Part shown: positions 1-11,840 of the stretch, piece after piece
How the letters are laid out: each line of letters starts with the position of its first letter
Position numbering within the stretch: position 1 is the first letter of the stretch
DNA from: Brachionus manjavacas
Taxonomy: Eukaryota; Rotifera; Eurotatoria; Ploima; Brachionidae
Assembly (NCBI GenBank): GCA_019054805.1
Contig: JAHQIY010000006.1
Coordinates: forward strand, 5,642,001-5,706,000
DNA: 64,000 nt
Reading direction: 5' to 3'
Notes under the pieces: generated by a model
Database searches by the model: none
The model's input: the letters and a program-made list of their open reading frames with translations, nothing else
Told to the model about the DNA's origin: nothing
Program-made: the position numbers and the translations under genes

Positions 1-3000
1 CTAGGACAACCAACTATACGGAATGACGAATTTCCAACCATTGAGTCAAAGGATCAAGATCGCTTGGACATTTGCTCAGAATGAATGCCAAAAAGAGCCT
101 TTTTTTGCTTAAAGCAAACCAGATGCTCTGAGAAACATATCATTATGCTTTCAGTCTTCATTCGAGCTTGAATTTTTAATTACTAAGAAAAAAAAGAATC
201 GAAAATTATTTTTGTGATTTGTGATAGACCAGTCGAATAATCAGATTTAACATGCATTTTATTTTAATTTTAAGAATTTCTTTGGTCAATCAATGTTAGA
301 AAAAAAATTTAAACAAATTTATTTTATTTGGTGAAATTTTTATAAAATTGATTTAAAATAAATTTTCAGATAACTCGAGTCTTCTTTTTTGCTGTTGTCC
401 ATAACCACATGCAGTTAGAAATGATGCTTATATAAATCCTAGAACTACTCCTCAAATCATATTAAAATAGATTCTATTTTGTTAAAAAAAAAAAAAAATA
501 TAGAGCACAAAATGAATAATAATTATTGAAATTAATAAAAAATTAACATTTCAAATTAAAATTAGATATTTCATTCAATTTTTTAGAAAACATTTAAACT
601 TTGTCTTATTTATTACATTTTTTTTTAAATTTTTTTTTTTTTTACATCGCCTTTAAGGCGTTCATTGAAATAAATAATAATAATAATAAGTCTCTATCGG
701 TCACCTGTGAACACTGACTTGTCCAAGTTTTTTGTGTATTCTATCGAATATTAGATTGCTGTAAAATTATCAAGATAAATTGCGAGAGGCTCAAATAGCC
801 ACAAGAGAAGTTGGAGACATAAAATAGCCGTGTTGTTAAAAGATGAAAAAGATGAACCGATTCAAACAAATTATCGTTGTAGCGATCATTATCATTTGAA
901 TCATTAAAGTTTTCAATTAATTTAGTAAAAATTTTCCGAAATTCAAAATTTTTGTTGTTCAAGTCAAACCAAAGACCAAGTTTTTAAAATAGAGAAAAAG
1001 AAAAATTTCTTGTCGAAATAAAAAGCTTATTCAAATTAATTTTGTTTCAAAGACTTAATTATCAATGGATATATTTGCTTAAAATTTTTTGTTTTTTTTT
1101 GTTTGTATCTAGGCCTTTTTTCGTGAAAAATAAGGTGATTTTGTGCAATAGGCTTGGTTGGAAATAATCAAATTCAAATAAATAAATAAATGAATCTAAT
1201 TTAAATTGTATTTGCTATTTATTTTAATTAAATTTAAATTAAACTTAATAAAGTGACGCTCTAAGAAATGACGACTTTTGAATAAAAGTAAATAGTCGGA
1301 ATTAATTCAAGTTTTAGTTGAAGGCATTTGACTTATCGAAAATATATTGATCATGACCACTTTAAAAGTGGCAGCGGTAAACTATTTAGCAAACAAGTCT
1401 AGCATTAAATGAATGATGAATATTCTTAATAATCTTGCTTTTAATAATAAATACAATTATTCATCCGTTTCTAAATCGATTGAAGTATATATATATATGA
1501 TACGTTTGACTTTTGAATCAAGAGGTATTTTTTTGTTAGGTGAACACTCGTTCTTTCTATTTTATTTTATTTTCTATTTTAATTTATTTTATTTGCATTT
1601 AATGTTTATTTATTTATTTTTAAATGCTTAAATTAAAATTTTAAATTGTTTACATCTAATTTAATTCAAATTTTTATATTTTTTTTTCAAGTCGAATGCT
1701 AATAATTTATTCGAGTGATAATGGCTTCGGGTTTCAGATTGGCACATTTATTAAAATTTGATATTTCAAGATTTGGTACATTTAAATGCGATTAGATTTT
1801 CTAAACGAGTTGTTTATAAGTATTTAATAAGTTAATTAGAAATAATGACTGATATTTATGAATGAAAAATGAGTCTTGGAATCATAAAGAGTCCGAAAAT
1901 AAAAGAGCCTCACTATTCCAGACGATTAAATTAAAAAATACTCTTTTAAAATAAACAAAAACACTTAAAATCAGATATCACTTTTACAGAGTGCTTAAGT
2001 ATAGATAACTGGTTTATGTCTATATGCTCAAAATAATTATCGGCTCTCTATACTTAAGCCAGAAAATTAACCATCAAACAAAATATTGCGCTTTGTTATT
2101 TTTTTTAAAGATTCTTGAGCTAAAAATTTTAAAAATTGATATCCATGCCATTTATACTCATTAACATTAACTTTTTTGATCAATACTTTGTTATATTTTA
2201 CAATTAATTTAATACTGAATTCAAATAAATGAAGTATTTAAAAAAAATATCCATGGCATTTGGGACCTGGTGCTGCTTAATATTTTGCTTCAAAATTCGA
2301 AATTTTCATTCAGATTAAAGCAAATTTAGATCAAGTCTGAACAAATTCATTTGAAAATTTTCTTTTTTAAATAAAATTTAATTAAAAATTAATTTTTTTA
2401 TAAACCAAACTTATCAGTGTAATATTCAATCTAATTTCAAGTGATAAAGGACTGGCTCGGATTGAGGTATTAGAGCATTATGATATTAGAAGGAATGCAG
2501 CAAAATTAATTCAAAAGATTTAGAGATAAATTTCAAAGATGGGTATCACAAAAAGTCGCATTAAAAGTACTTTATTAATTTAATTTGAGACTAGGTTTTG
2601 TTCAAAATGGACCATATCATTATAATTAATAGTAGCACCTTTTAGGAAAAAGAAAATCAATCATTATCTATTTGTTTGACTTTTTTCATAGATCATTATT
2701 CTTATTAAAATGACTGGAAGATAAATTCGGAAAAGTGCTCGACTTGCACGTCGCATTTAGCCCACATGTAATTATATGCTTAGATAAATAAACAATATCA
2801 TGTCACTTGATATAAAATATTGCCAAAACAGATAATTAAGTTGGTTTTATTGGAGCAGATTTTGTTGAAGATAAGCAAAGTATGATTTATTCGAAAAATT
2901 TATGATGTGTTTATAAAATTTGTGTAAATATGGATTATTTAATTGTATGCTTGGATTATAAATTAATAGTTGTTAAATAAACATTTTTCCAACTCTCGAA

Positions 3001-4780
3001 TCGAGTCATTGATCGAGTTAATGCGAGTTGAAACTTTGTATAGGCAAAATTATTACCTTAACATATCGATTTTAAACACCTTGTCCAAAATTTAATTTAA
3101 CTTTAAATGATTCTAATTTGAAAATTATTTTTATTTTAGCCATTTAATTTGTTTAGCTATTTAAATATAAATTTGTATGCTTAATTATCTAGGGACTTGT
3201 GTTTAGAAATGAAGAGTAATTAAACATCGTCTTTTTCTTATTAATCTTGTACGCATTTTAATTATTTTTTTGTTTCAGTTCTGAAATAAAATCCATTTTT
3301 AGACCTTTTTTAAATTTAGATTTTTGACTAATTTTAAAAGTTAGTTAGATTCGTAGAAAGAACACAAAAGGACACAAATGCTAAATATAAGCATAAATTT
3401 CTTATGCTATTTCAAAACATATTTTGATAAAATTATTTTAAAAAATCTTGAATTAAAGCTATTTAATTTTTTTGATATTTTAATTTTAATAAATGAATCA
3501 TTTTAAATTGTTTTAATGCATGAAAAAGAAAAAACAACATAAACAAGATATTTTAAAAGTAATTAACCAGATTTTCATTTTAAATCACAAAATCTTGAAA
3601 TACTTCCATTAATTGCCTTAATTTGTGGATCTTAAAAAATATATGTGGATCATTATTTTTTTTTAATTTAAATATTAATCATTAAGCAAACAAGCAAAGA
3701 GAATTTATTATTATTATTTAACAATAACATAATAGTGCTAGATATTTTTATCTATCGTTTTGAACAGAAATGACTGTTACTTTTTTGGTTCTCTATTCAA
3801 AATCTAAGCATCTATGAATTTATTACTTTCTTATTTATATTGTCTGAATAATGATTTTTTATTAATATTTTAAGTTCTAAATTTTAGTTTAAAATTCACC
3901 ATCAAATTGTATATTATTAATAAAATTTTTTTTTATAAGATACATTGTTTAATTGAGGAAAAAAAAAATTTGAAAAATAAAAATAAATATTACTTTTACT
4001 CCTATTATTTGTGAATTTTTTCTAAAATAAAAATAGAAAAAAATCTTAAAAAATAGAAAAATTTTAATCAATTATTAATTTAAAAAAAATTTTCAATCAA
4101 TTTTTCGAAAAATTGATGAAGCACTTAATTTTAAAATCTTATAGATTGACAGTCGAATCTTAGTTTTTCTAAATCATTCAAGATATAGATTTGTTTACGC
4201 AATTTAAACTTAGGGTAAATTTTTCTTCAAAATTTCCATTAATACCAGGTAATTCATTCGAAAAAATTGCTGTTCGATTAAAAAATTGTTCCTTGCAAGG
4301 CAATTTTTGCTGGTATCATTTTTTTATGGTATGCCAAAATTATGGCTCATCTTTGTTTCAGCTTTCGATATAGTTTTTGCTCCGATATTGTTGATCCTGG
4401 AGGTACATTTGTGTTGGAAACCGGTGTATAAAAATCAGATGTGGTTATTTGCAAACTTCTAAAGTTGTTTCAAGTAACCTCTTTCTCTTCTTTTTTCTAA
4501 AGTTGTAAGTTTTAATTAAGCTGTTATTTCCAAATGCTTTTTACAGCTTTTATTTCTTAATAGTGAAACACCTTTTATTTTTTCTTTATGTTTAATTTGA
4601 TTCCATTTAAGCTAATTATTAATAAAAATACCGAATTCTATTCCATTGGTTTTCAGACTCGTATTGCAATACGAAACGGATTTCGAATACCCGACTCCAT
4701 TATGTAATTATTAAATTACTATTTAGTTCTTTTTCTGAAGCCTCAACTTTATAAACATATATCATTATTAACTCTCTATT
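1..4780. other. AT-rich intergenic DNA, no gene recognised
   Basis: Only short open frames of low complexity occur here, rich in Phe, Leu, Asn and Ile codons as expected from AT-rich DNA. None has introns, domains or homology that I recognise. The one structured item is a perfect hairpin (CGCCTT-T-AAGGCG, 648-660) followed directly by a TAAA/TAA microsatellite up to about 690. It resembles the LINE-type 3' tails seen elsewhere in the window. Confidence 0.6.
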
Positions 4781-4892
4781 TCAATTTATCTTTTTTATTT
4801 TTTTTTATTTTATTTTATTTAACTTCATTTTGATTTTTAATTTACATTTTATTCTGAAGGAGCTTTAGCTCGGTACATACAAATAAATAATA
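4781..4892 (-). repeat. LINE/SINE-like 3' tail, 'gagctttagctc' family, copy 1
   Basis: Read on the minus strand, this is an (A/T)-rich stretch, then the palindromic core GAGCT-aa-AGCTC with CCTTCAG beside it, next to an AAATAAATAA run. The same core with the same neighbouring microsatellite recurs at 8279-8460 and 37037-37078. Three dispersed copies with an identical hairpin and a TAAA-type tail point to the 3' end of a retroelement rather than to a host feature. Confidence 0.6.
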
Positions 4893-5424
4893 ATTTTTAT
4901 CGAAATTTCTTGAGAGATATTCTTCTAAAATAATTTTTTTCCATCTTAAAAAATTTCATAAAAATAAAAAATATTGATAGAAACTAAAATTGTTTTAAAT
5001 ATGAAAAATATTTGAGTTAATTAGAATAACATTGAAGATGAAACAGTGTACCAATCTGGTCACCTTTTAAAGTAAATTTTGGTAAAAAATATACCAATAA
5101 ATCCAAAAAATTTAAAGAATTCCAAAAAGCAATAAATTAAAAATAGGTTGTTTTAAAAATTTTAGAGTCTCCCTTTTCTACATAAAAAAAATTCTAAATT
5201 AAATTACAGAACACTTAGCACAAAAAGAAAATTTAAAAAAGTCTCTTGAAGAACTCATCGTTACAACACTTGTAAAGTTAAAGATATTTCTATGAAATAT
5301 TCTCGGAAACCTTTTTAAAATTTTTGCGTTGTAAGTGTTTTTTAGTATTAGTTGGATTAGTAAAACAAATTTAACTTCAAAGCTAAGGTGTTTCAGAGGT
5401 AAAAATTGCTAAGATCAAACCACA

Positions 5425-5505
5425 ACACACGATTACTAAGCTTTCGGCTGAGCGATCGGCTTTCTGATAGAACCTTAGTGGTTTATGTCACAACAATTAA
5501 ATTTT
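5425..5505. other. Short GC-richer island with folding potential
   Basis: Between AT-rich flanks, the outer pieces AAACCA..CTAAG and CTTAGTGGTTT are complementary. They enclose a segment containing TTTCGGCTGAGCGATCGGCTTT. No gene family is recognised. It could be the terminal part of a retroelement or a structured RNA. Only the pairing is seen directly. Confidence 0.25.
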
Positions 5506-5602
5506 TAAACCATTTTTGATTTCTTACATTTCTTACTTGGAGAGTTTTTGTTCAAAAAATTTCATTTTCAAAATTTTTGATTTATCACCTGGATTTATCA
5601 CC

Positions 5603-6480
5603 CTATATTAATAATAATAATAATAATCAATTGAGTCATAGCAGGGAATCACCCTGCAAGCAATCCAAAACAACTTGAATCGCTATGATGACTGGCTGTG
5701 CGTTTGGCAAGAAGGAATGTGGGACGATGAGTTTTCTAGCTAAGGCCACTTCAGTCCTAGCGTAAACGCTTCTGGGGAGTGCCCAGGCCTTCGACTCACC
5801 GTCTCACTGACTGGGCCATGGTTGGTCGTTGAGGTTTAGGTGGTGGTGGTGTTCGTGCGGGCAAGATGTATGTCGAGGCGGGCCTTGAAGCTGTTAAGGG
5901 TTGGAGCGTTGACTGTCGAGGACGCGAGGTTGTTCCAGATAGATGCAACTCTGTTATTTAGGAAGTTTGTTCGCGCCGGGCAGTTGGATAGTTGGACAAA
6001 AAGGCGTTTTTTGTGACCCCTGATTGCGTTGGCTGGGCCGTGGCAGGCGATGAACGACATAAGTTTGGTTGAGACTAGCCATTTGACGTCAAGTAGTCCA
6101 TTTACGATCTTGTAGTGGGAGATGAGATCACCCCTTGATCTGCGTGATTCGAGGGTGGTTAGGTTCAGGATGGCGAGCCTGTCTTGGTAGCTACGGTCTC
6201 TGATGCGGCCTACTAGTTTGGTTGCTCTCCTTTGGATGTTTTCGATGATCCTTATATCTGCTCGTCTATGGGGATTCCACACTGAGGTGGCATATTCGAG
6301 GTGAGGTCGGACAAAAGCAGTGTACAGGGACTTCAAGGATTGAGGATTCCAGGCATGGAAGGCCTGGCGGAGTTGTCCAAGAATGGAGTTGGCTTTGGCC
6401 GCCGAGTGTTGCCAGTGGGTTCTCCATTTCAGGTCACTAGAGAAATATACGCCGAGGTCCTTTTCCGTAAAATTAAAACC
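5603..6480 (-). mobile_element. 5'-truncated CR1/L2-like LINE with an open C-terminal RT frame
   Basis: The minus-strand frame 5836-6480 encodes about 215 residues typical of the C-terminal end of CR1/L2-type LINE ORF2. It has LGVYFSSDLKWRTH, then AAKANSILGQLRQAF, SLYTAFVRPHLEYATSVWNP, NIQRRATKLVG, and a final SFKARLDIHL. The catalytic YADD region is missing, so the copy is 5'-truncated, as is usual for LINEs. After the stop come about 190 bp of 3' UTR, a hairpin (CAGGG..CCCTG) and a TAA microsatellite at 5607-5627. The frame has no stop or shift, and the base composition is far more GC-rich than the surroundings, which suggests a young insertion. The 5' boundary is placed where composition and similarity stop. 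I saw no convincing target duplication. Confidence 0.8.
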
Positions 6481-7062
6481 TGGAAGATATTTTTGGCAAT
6501 AAAACGAAAAATTTTTTTTCAAGAAAATTGTCAAAAAGGGAACTTTAGCCTTCAGTTAGCTAAAAATATCAAATAAAATTCAAAATTGTTCTATAATTAT
6601 GTAAACCGAAATATAAATATCAAATCGTCAATTAAGGCCTTGAAAACTGAAGGGTTCAATGATACAATTTCCGAACTAAGCCAAATCGCAACAATCTTTT
6701 GAACGAAAAATTCAAAATGGCTTTCAGTAACGATTCTGAAACAACAATTCCAGTTTTTGAAAAAAAAAATGTTTTCAAGGAAAAATGTTATAAATTTCAA
6801 AAAAATTTTAAAAACAATATTTTAATAATTTAGTTATCATTACAAAAATCGTTCAAAAAAAAATTTTGTTACCAAATAAAGTATAAAAATTTAAAAATTA
6901 ATCTATTTTTTTTTATGAGTGCTGGACACATGCAATTTAAGCCACTAGGGCCTTCCATATATTTCCCACAATCAGGACATGGAGTTTGATTTCTCTTATA
7001 ACTTAAAACTTTACTTTACTTTTCAAATTTTACTATTTCAAATGTTCAAAATTTAGTAAACT

Positions 7063-7152
7063 TTATGTTATCATTTAAAATATTATTTTAACATTTAAAA
7101 TACAATGTTATCCTTTTAAATATTATGTTATCATTTAAAATATAATGTTAAC
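7063..7152. repeat. Minisatellite of about 20-bp units
   Basis: Four to five imperfect copies of a roughly 20-bp unit of the form TATTATGTTATCATTTAAAA occur head to tail. Units differ by a few bases (ATGTTATCCTTTTAAAT, ATGTTATCATTTAAAAT, ATGTTAACATT). No function is apparent. Confidence 0.6.
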
Positions 7153-7451
7153 ATTAAGCTTATTTTATTATCATGTTTGGTAACATTTTTCCTTAATAAT
7201 ATATATTTTGTTATAAACATGATAATCAAACCGGACGTGACCAGCTTGATAACAAAATACGTTATCAGTTGATAAAAAACCGGTAAGACCCCAAATTCAT
7301 GGATCAGTCCTATAAAATTGTGCTGATGCTCTTGTTTCGACATTGTCTATTTTATGTAAAATAACTTACGAACTGGGAGAACTTCTTAATTGGAAGCAAA
7401 CATTTATTACTACTCTTCATAAAAGAGGCACTATATTGTTGGTACAAACTT

Positions 7452-7679
7452 ATGTGTTATGGTTTCGGCGAACGCTTAATTGGGTGGATGCTGTCATTTT
7501 TAACTGACCGCTCTCAAAAAGTAGTACTAGGTGAAGTTTATTGGAGTTGGACTCACGTCACTAGTGGAGAACCTCAAGGGTCAGTTTTGGGTCCGTTGAT
7601 TTTCATTATGTATGCAAACGACATGCTAGAAATGATTGAGAATAAAAACAAAGTCTACTGCGATGTAAATAAGATAAAG
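7452..7679 (+). pseudogene. LINE reverse-transcriptase palm fragment, first half
   Basis: The frame encodes a reverse-transcriptase palm segment: GERLIGWMLSFLTDRSQKVVLGE, then VTSGEPQGSVLGPLIFIMYANDM, the typical V(T/P)SGVPQGSVLGPLLF block. Where the catalytic YADD should stand it reads YCDV, so the copy is dead. Just after that the frame runs into an inverted-repeat element (7680-8242). The downstream thumb and C-terminal part resumes at about 8550. I read the two pieces as one old CR1/L2-like LINE split by later insertions. Confidence 0.75.
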
Positions 7680-8242
7680 TTCACGAAATTCAAAACTTTA
7701 GTGCTATCTGATTTTCACATTTTTGACTCAAAATTCGTAATCTACCCCCTCAAAAACCCCAAAAAAGGTGCTCAACTACTGTTTTTTCGATTTTCCTGAA
7801 AAATATGCTTTTAGGACTTGACCGTATGTCGCACCACTATTGTAATCTACTAAACACCGAAAAAATCGTCGATTAATTTTTTTGAAAGCTCAGAACCCAA
7901 ATACTACATGGAAATAGACGTAATGAAATAAACCAGAAAAAACACATTTTTTTCCTTTTTTTAGCCAACAAAAACCGCCACACCCTTTTTTTTCTAAATT
8001 ACATTAGAATGTAGAGAATATATATACTTTTTAGTATATTTAAGTTTTATCTTTGAGATTTTGGGTCTTAAAGAACAAAAACTTTTTAAAGGGTTTGCTA
8101 TTTTTGGAACCCTGGGTGTAAAAATTTTTTTTTTTGCCCCCTTCAAAAAAATTTATTTTGTGGGGTTTTTGAGGGAGTAGATTACGAATTTTGAGTCAAA
8201 AATGTGAAATTCAGATAGCACTAAAGTTTTGATTTTCGTGAA
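7680..8242. mobile_element. Inverted-repeat (MITE/foldback-like) element inside a LINE relic
   Basis: The segment 7680-7766 reappears as its reverse complement at 8155-8242 with only a few mismatches. Both arms share the block TTTAGTGCTATCTG, then CACATTTTTGACTCAAAATT, CGTAATCTAC and CCCTCAAAAACCCC. The arms are about 88 bp and enclose about 390 bp of non-coding AT-rich DNA. This is the architecture of a non-autonomous DNA transposon or foldback element. I could not fix the exact termini or a target duplication. The insertion lies between two parts of a LINE ORF. Confidence 0.7.
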
Positions 8243-8278
8243 TTTTACCTGCTGTAATCAAAAATTGAAATTCAAACC

Positions 8279-8460
8279 TTATTTATTTATTTATTTGTTA
8301 TCTGTACCGAGCTAAAGCTCCTTCAGAATAAATTAAAAATAAAATAAAGAAAAAAAAAATAAAATAAGAATAAAATTAAAGTTAATAAAATTAGATATAA
8401 AAAAAAAAAAAAAAAAAGAATCAAAATAGAGTAAATAAGCTAATAAAAAATTAAAGTTGA
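8279..8460 (-). repeat. LINE/SINE-like 3' tail, 'gagctttagctc' family, copy 2
   Basis: An ATTT microsatellite is followed by CTGTACC-GAGCTAAAGCTC-CTTCAGAATAAA and a long A-rich stretch. It matches copy 1 at 4781-4892 base for base over the hairpin and its flanks, and copy 3 at 37037 more loosely. It lies next to the inverted-repeat element and adds to the disruption of the underlying LINE. Confidence 0.6.
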
Positions 8461-8529
8461 AAAGACATAAATTGGAAAAGATTGTTTCATGTGGCACATG
8501 TTTAAATAGTTCAAGTTTCAGGAAAAAAA

Positions 8530-9030
8530 GAAGAAATAGTTTACAAACCTTAGTTTACAATCTGACATAAATAAAGTTTGTACATGGTTAAAAGACTGGC
8601 CAATGCAGCTAAATGTTGAAAAGCGTTAATTGTTAAACTGCGACCGTAACAACACAGAATATGAGTACATAATGTTTGAGACCCAGTTTCTAAACAAATC
8701 ATATTGCGAAAGAGATTTAGGCATTTTTTTCCAGAGCGACTTAAAATGGGACGCCCAGTTCAGAAGCTCAACTGCTAAAGCAAATCGTATTATCAGAATG
8801 ATAAGAAAGTCATTCAAATACCCCACGATGGAAATTTTTAAATTACTAAATTGTTCTTTAGTGAGGCCTCAATTAGAGTACGCAATTACATCGTGGTATC
8901 CATTTTATGAAAAAGATGTCAATCAACTTAAAAAAGTTCAACGAGAAGCAAATAAATAAATCCCAGGTTTGAGGTTTATCTGCAAGGAACAGTCTGGTTT
9001 TAGTTCTCTGAAACTTAAGTTAGAAAGAAA
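8530..9030 (+). pseudogene. CR1/L2-like LINE ORF2 fragment, thumb and C-terminal half
   Basis: Translation gives LQSDINKVCTWLKDWPMQLNVEK, a stop, then LLNCDRNNTEYEY and LGIFFQSDLKWDAQFRSSTAKANRI, CSLVRPQLEYAITSWYPFYEKDVNQLKKVQREA. This is the same region of the same protein type as the minus-strand LINE at 5603-6480, but diverged and broken by stops. It is probably the continuation of the palm fragment at 7452-7679. Confidence 0.75.
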
Positions 9031-10064
9031 AAAGTATGTTCCCTCTTCTTCGACATCTCTAAGGCGTTTGACAAGGTATGGCACAGTGGATTAATCTACA
9101 AACTTACCAAAATTGGGGCCCCTCTCTACATTATGGAGTGGGTGGTTAGCTTTTTAAAAAATCTAAGTTTTTTTGTGAAAGTAAATAACTTTGTCTCGGA
9201 TTCAGGGTCCATAGATACTGGATTTCCCCAGGGTGCAGTCATTAGTCCTTTACTTTTTACTATTTTTATTAATGATATCCCGAAGCAGGACCAAAAAAAA
9301 CACTCATATTCCTTGTTATTTGCCGATGACCTGGTGGCCTTTTTTATTTTTAAAAAATATGGCAACATTGCTAACATTATAAATAGCTATCTTAAAAAAT
9401 TGCAGCTGTGGCTACAAAAATGGAGGCTATAGATGTCTCCAGAAAAATGTAGCTACATTTTTTATTCTGGTAATCCGTCAAAAAACAATAAGCTAAGTCT
9501 AAAACTATTTGGAAAAAAAATACCCTACACTGGCTCCCCAGTCTTCCTTGGAATAAAATTTGACCAAAGTCTTTCTCTCAACACCCAGGTTGAATTCATT
9601 CGCTCTAGATGTCATGATCGCGTAAATTTAATTAAAATTTTGTCACGCAGATCGTGGAAGCTAAATAAAAAAAACCTTAATTGGAGTCTATAATGCACTT
9701 ATAGGTTCCATTATAGACTATAGTTTTTTCATCCTATCCCGTGTCTCCCAGACAAACATTCAAAAACTGCAAGTAATTCAAAATACATGTTTTAAATCAA
9801 TCTATCACTCATTACCTTATGACACACCTTCTATTCAACTTTCTGGCCTTCTCGAGGACCAAAAGGTTGATAGAATTGAGTCTAGACTCAGAATTCTACT
9901 CGAAAAGTACATAAAAAAAGTTTAATATGTAAAAACACACTCATTACTACACTCATACAGGATTATATTGATGTTTTTGTTGAAAGCTCAAGAAGTTCTG
10001 AACTTAAAACCCTCCTTTGTAAAGTCTCAAATGAGCTATTTCAATGGAAAACTTTTTTTCTGTA
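9030..10064 (+). pseudogene. Jockey/I-like LINE reverse transcriptase relic
   Basis: The translation shows, in order, FFDISKAFDKVWHSGLIYKL (RT motif A), TGFPQGAVISPLLFTIFIND (motif B), and SLLFADDLVAFF (motif C; FADD keeps the catalytic aspartates), then WLQKWRL and MSPEKCSYIFYSGN. Homology continues through DYSFFILSRVSQTNIQKLQVIQN to about 10064. A nonsense codon at 9430-9432 sits where a Lys codon is expected. A frameshift near 9676 and another near 9918 break the rest. The body is otherwise well preserved, so the copy died fairly recently. It differs in type from the CR1/L2-like pieces beside it. Confidence 0.8.
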
Positions 10065-10093
10065 ACATTTCCGATTTCTGTAACATTTCCGAT
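10058..10093. repeat. 18-bp perfect tandem duplication
   Basis: The 18-bp unit TTCTGTAACATTTCCGAT occurs twice in direct succession at the end of the LINE relic's reading frame. Confidence 0.8.
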
Positions 10094-10109
10094 TTGGACA
10101 CTTTTTTAA

Positions 10110-10215
10110 AATTTTAAATACCAATGGCGAAAGCAAATTGTCTTAGCAGTTTCAAGGCAAAGATTGATGGGTGGTTGGTGAAATGTATTGAAACGACTGT
10201 TATACCTTTTTAAAG
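10110..10215 (+). pseudogene. Short CR1/L2-like LINE C-terminal remnant
   Basis: A plus-strand frame reads AKANCLSSFKAKIDGWLVK and ends at a stop near 10215. The SFKAKIDGWL piece matches the C-terminal SFKARLDIHL of the LINE at 5836-6480. Only this tip is recognisable. Confidence 0.45.
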
Positions 10216-10394
10216 CTTCGTTAGGAGAATATCTAGTTACTGTTAATTTTTCTTCTACAACTACTTTTTTATTTGGAAAGTTTTTCTTCAAGAATTTTCA
10301 TTTTTATTGAATTTATTAACTCAAATAAATTAACTGTTTTAAATATTTTTCTTGAGAGAATTCAATTTTGCTCAATCTGACTTAAAATTATGAT

Positions 10395-10962
10395 CAGTGG
10401 CGGAGCCAGAAAATTGAAAATGGTGTGGCGAAAAGTTGAAAATTTTAAAATCAGTTTTTTAGAAAAATGTTATTTTTTTTAAACAAAATTCAAAACATAA
10501 TAGAGCAAAAAATTGAATTCATTGGAAAAATTTAACTAATTAAACAAAATTAAATAGAATATTAAAAAAATTTAAGTCTTCTATTCTTTTATAATAAAAA
10601 TATCAACAATTTTGTAAAAGTCAATTTCTTGAAATTCAGATGACTGAATATTCATTAGGCTTATTTTATTTTATCTTTCTTGACCTGTCCTGTTTCGGAG
10701 ACAATTTTTTATTCTTTTTAAAGCAGAAAAAGTTCTCTCTGCCTTCGCATTTGAAATTAACTTTATTTAAAAGCAGTTAAGTTAACGTAAAACATTTTTT
10801 ATCTGTCGAAAATATTAAGAAAACAGATAATTTTTTAGACAAGAAAAAGGAGCATTTAAAAAAAAAAAATTATTTTTAATTTAAATTTTTAACAATTTTC
10901 TCAAAACCTCAAAAGATGGTGTGGCGATCGCCACACTTCGCCATAACGTAGCTCCGCCACTG
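10395..10962. mobile_element. hAT-type MITE with 8-bp target-site duplication
   Basis: The element begins CAGTGGCGGAGC and ends GCTCCGCCACTG, an inverted terminal repeat typical of the hAT superfamily. Subterminal blocks TGGTGTGGCGA are also inverted between the ends. The 8 bp just before (ATTATGAT, 10387-10394) are repeated exactly just after (10963-10970). An 8-bp target duplication is the hAT signature. The 568-bp interior has no transposase frame, so the copy is non-autonomous. The termini and duplication are seen directly; the superfamily is from family knowledge. Confidence 0.93.
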
Positions 10963-10970
10963 ATTATGAT

Positions 10971-11840
10971 TGTGACAAAAAAATGTTCTTCTGAAAAAGC
11001 CTATCTGATATTTTACTATAAACCACTCCGTGTTTGCCACTTATTTTGAATTTTAGAAATTTAAATAGAGAATTTTATATCCAGAATTAGATAAATGGAA
11101 AAAAGACCGCAAGGAAAGACCATAAGGCGAAGGACCATAACGTAATGAAAGTTTCAGAACAAAAAACCAACAACCAAGAAGCAAATATTTTGTATAAAAA
11201 CCTAAAAGTTTTTCTGCTAAATGTATCATTCCATGTTTTACCCGTGAATCCTCTGCAATGGCATTTCGTAACAAGTGCGCATTTTTTCATAATTTTTTTT
11301 GGACAAAGTTGATAAATTGAATTAGCCGACTGACAAAATATTCAGAACAAATTTTAGGCAATTGACTATTTAAATTTTCAAGGTTGTTTTGTTCTTTTAA
11401 TCTAAAATTCGAAATGTTGGACCAGGCTCGAAAGAAAAGGCAGCTTAGTTACTATATTATAAAATTAAAAAAAAAGAATGTTAAAATTGTTGATTAATTA
11501 ATACGAAAAACAATTCAAAAGTTTTGAGAAAATTTATTTTAAACAAATTTTAAGTAAATAAATTGTAAATTTAAAACTCTTTTTTAATAATCGCATCAAA
11601 ATCAAACTCTAATTAATTATTTAATTAATTTTTTTATAAATATTAAGACAAAAAATTTGAATTTATTAAAAATTAAAAAAAAAAGAAACAAATCACATGA
11701 TTTGAAGGATAATGTTATCATTAAAAATTCATTTCACAAAAATTTTCTTACTTGAGATAAAATAAGATTAAAGATTTAAACGAAAAAAAACAAAAAGGCT
11801 AAATGCAATAGCTTAAATTCAGCTTTCAATTTTTTTTACA
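10971..11840. other. Intergenic DNA upstream of the MFSD1 pair
   Basis: No gene is recognised. Two overlapping minus-strand frames between 11053 and 11290 have no domain. The final few hundred bases before 11841 should contain the promoter and 5' UTR of the first transporter gene, but I see no TATA box or trans-splice signal that stands out from the AT-rich background. Confidence 0.5.

Noticed and set aside
741..962. Minus-strand open frame of 73 codons
   Set aside because: Low-complexity Asn/Phe/Leu composition, no domain and no exon neighbours; typical of chance frames in AT-rich DNA.
4191..4373. Plus-strand open frame of 60 codons
   Set aside because: No similarity, no splice partners and no polyadenylation signal that stands out.
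11053..11290. Two overlapping minus-strand frames upstream of the MFSD1 pair
   Set aside because: Two reading frames of the same stretch are both open, neither resembles a known protein, and the hydrophobic composition is what AT-rich DNA gives.
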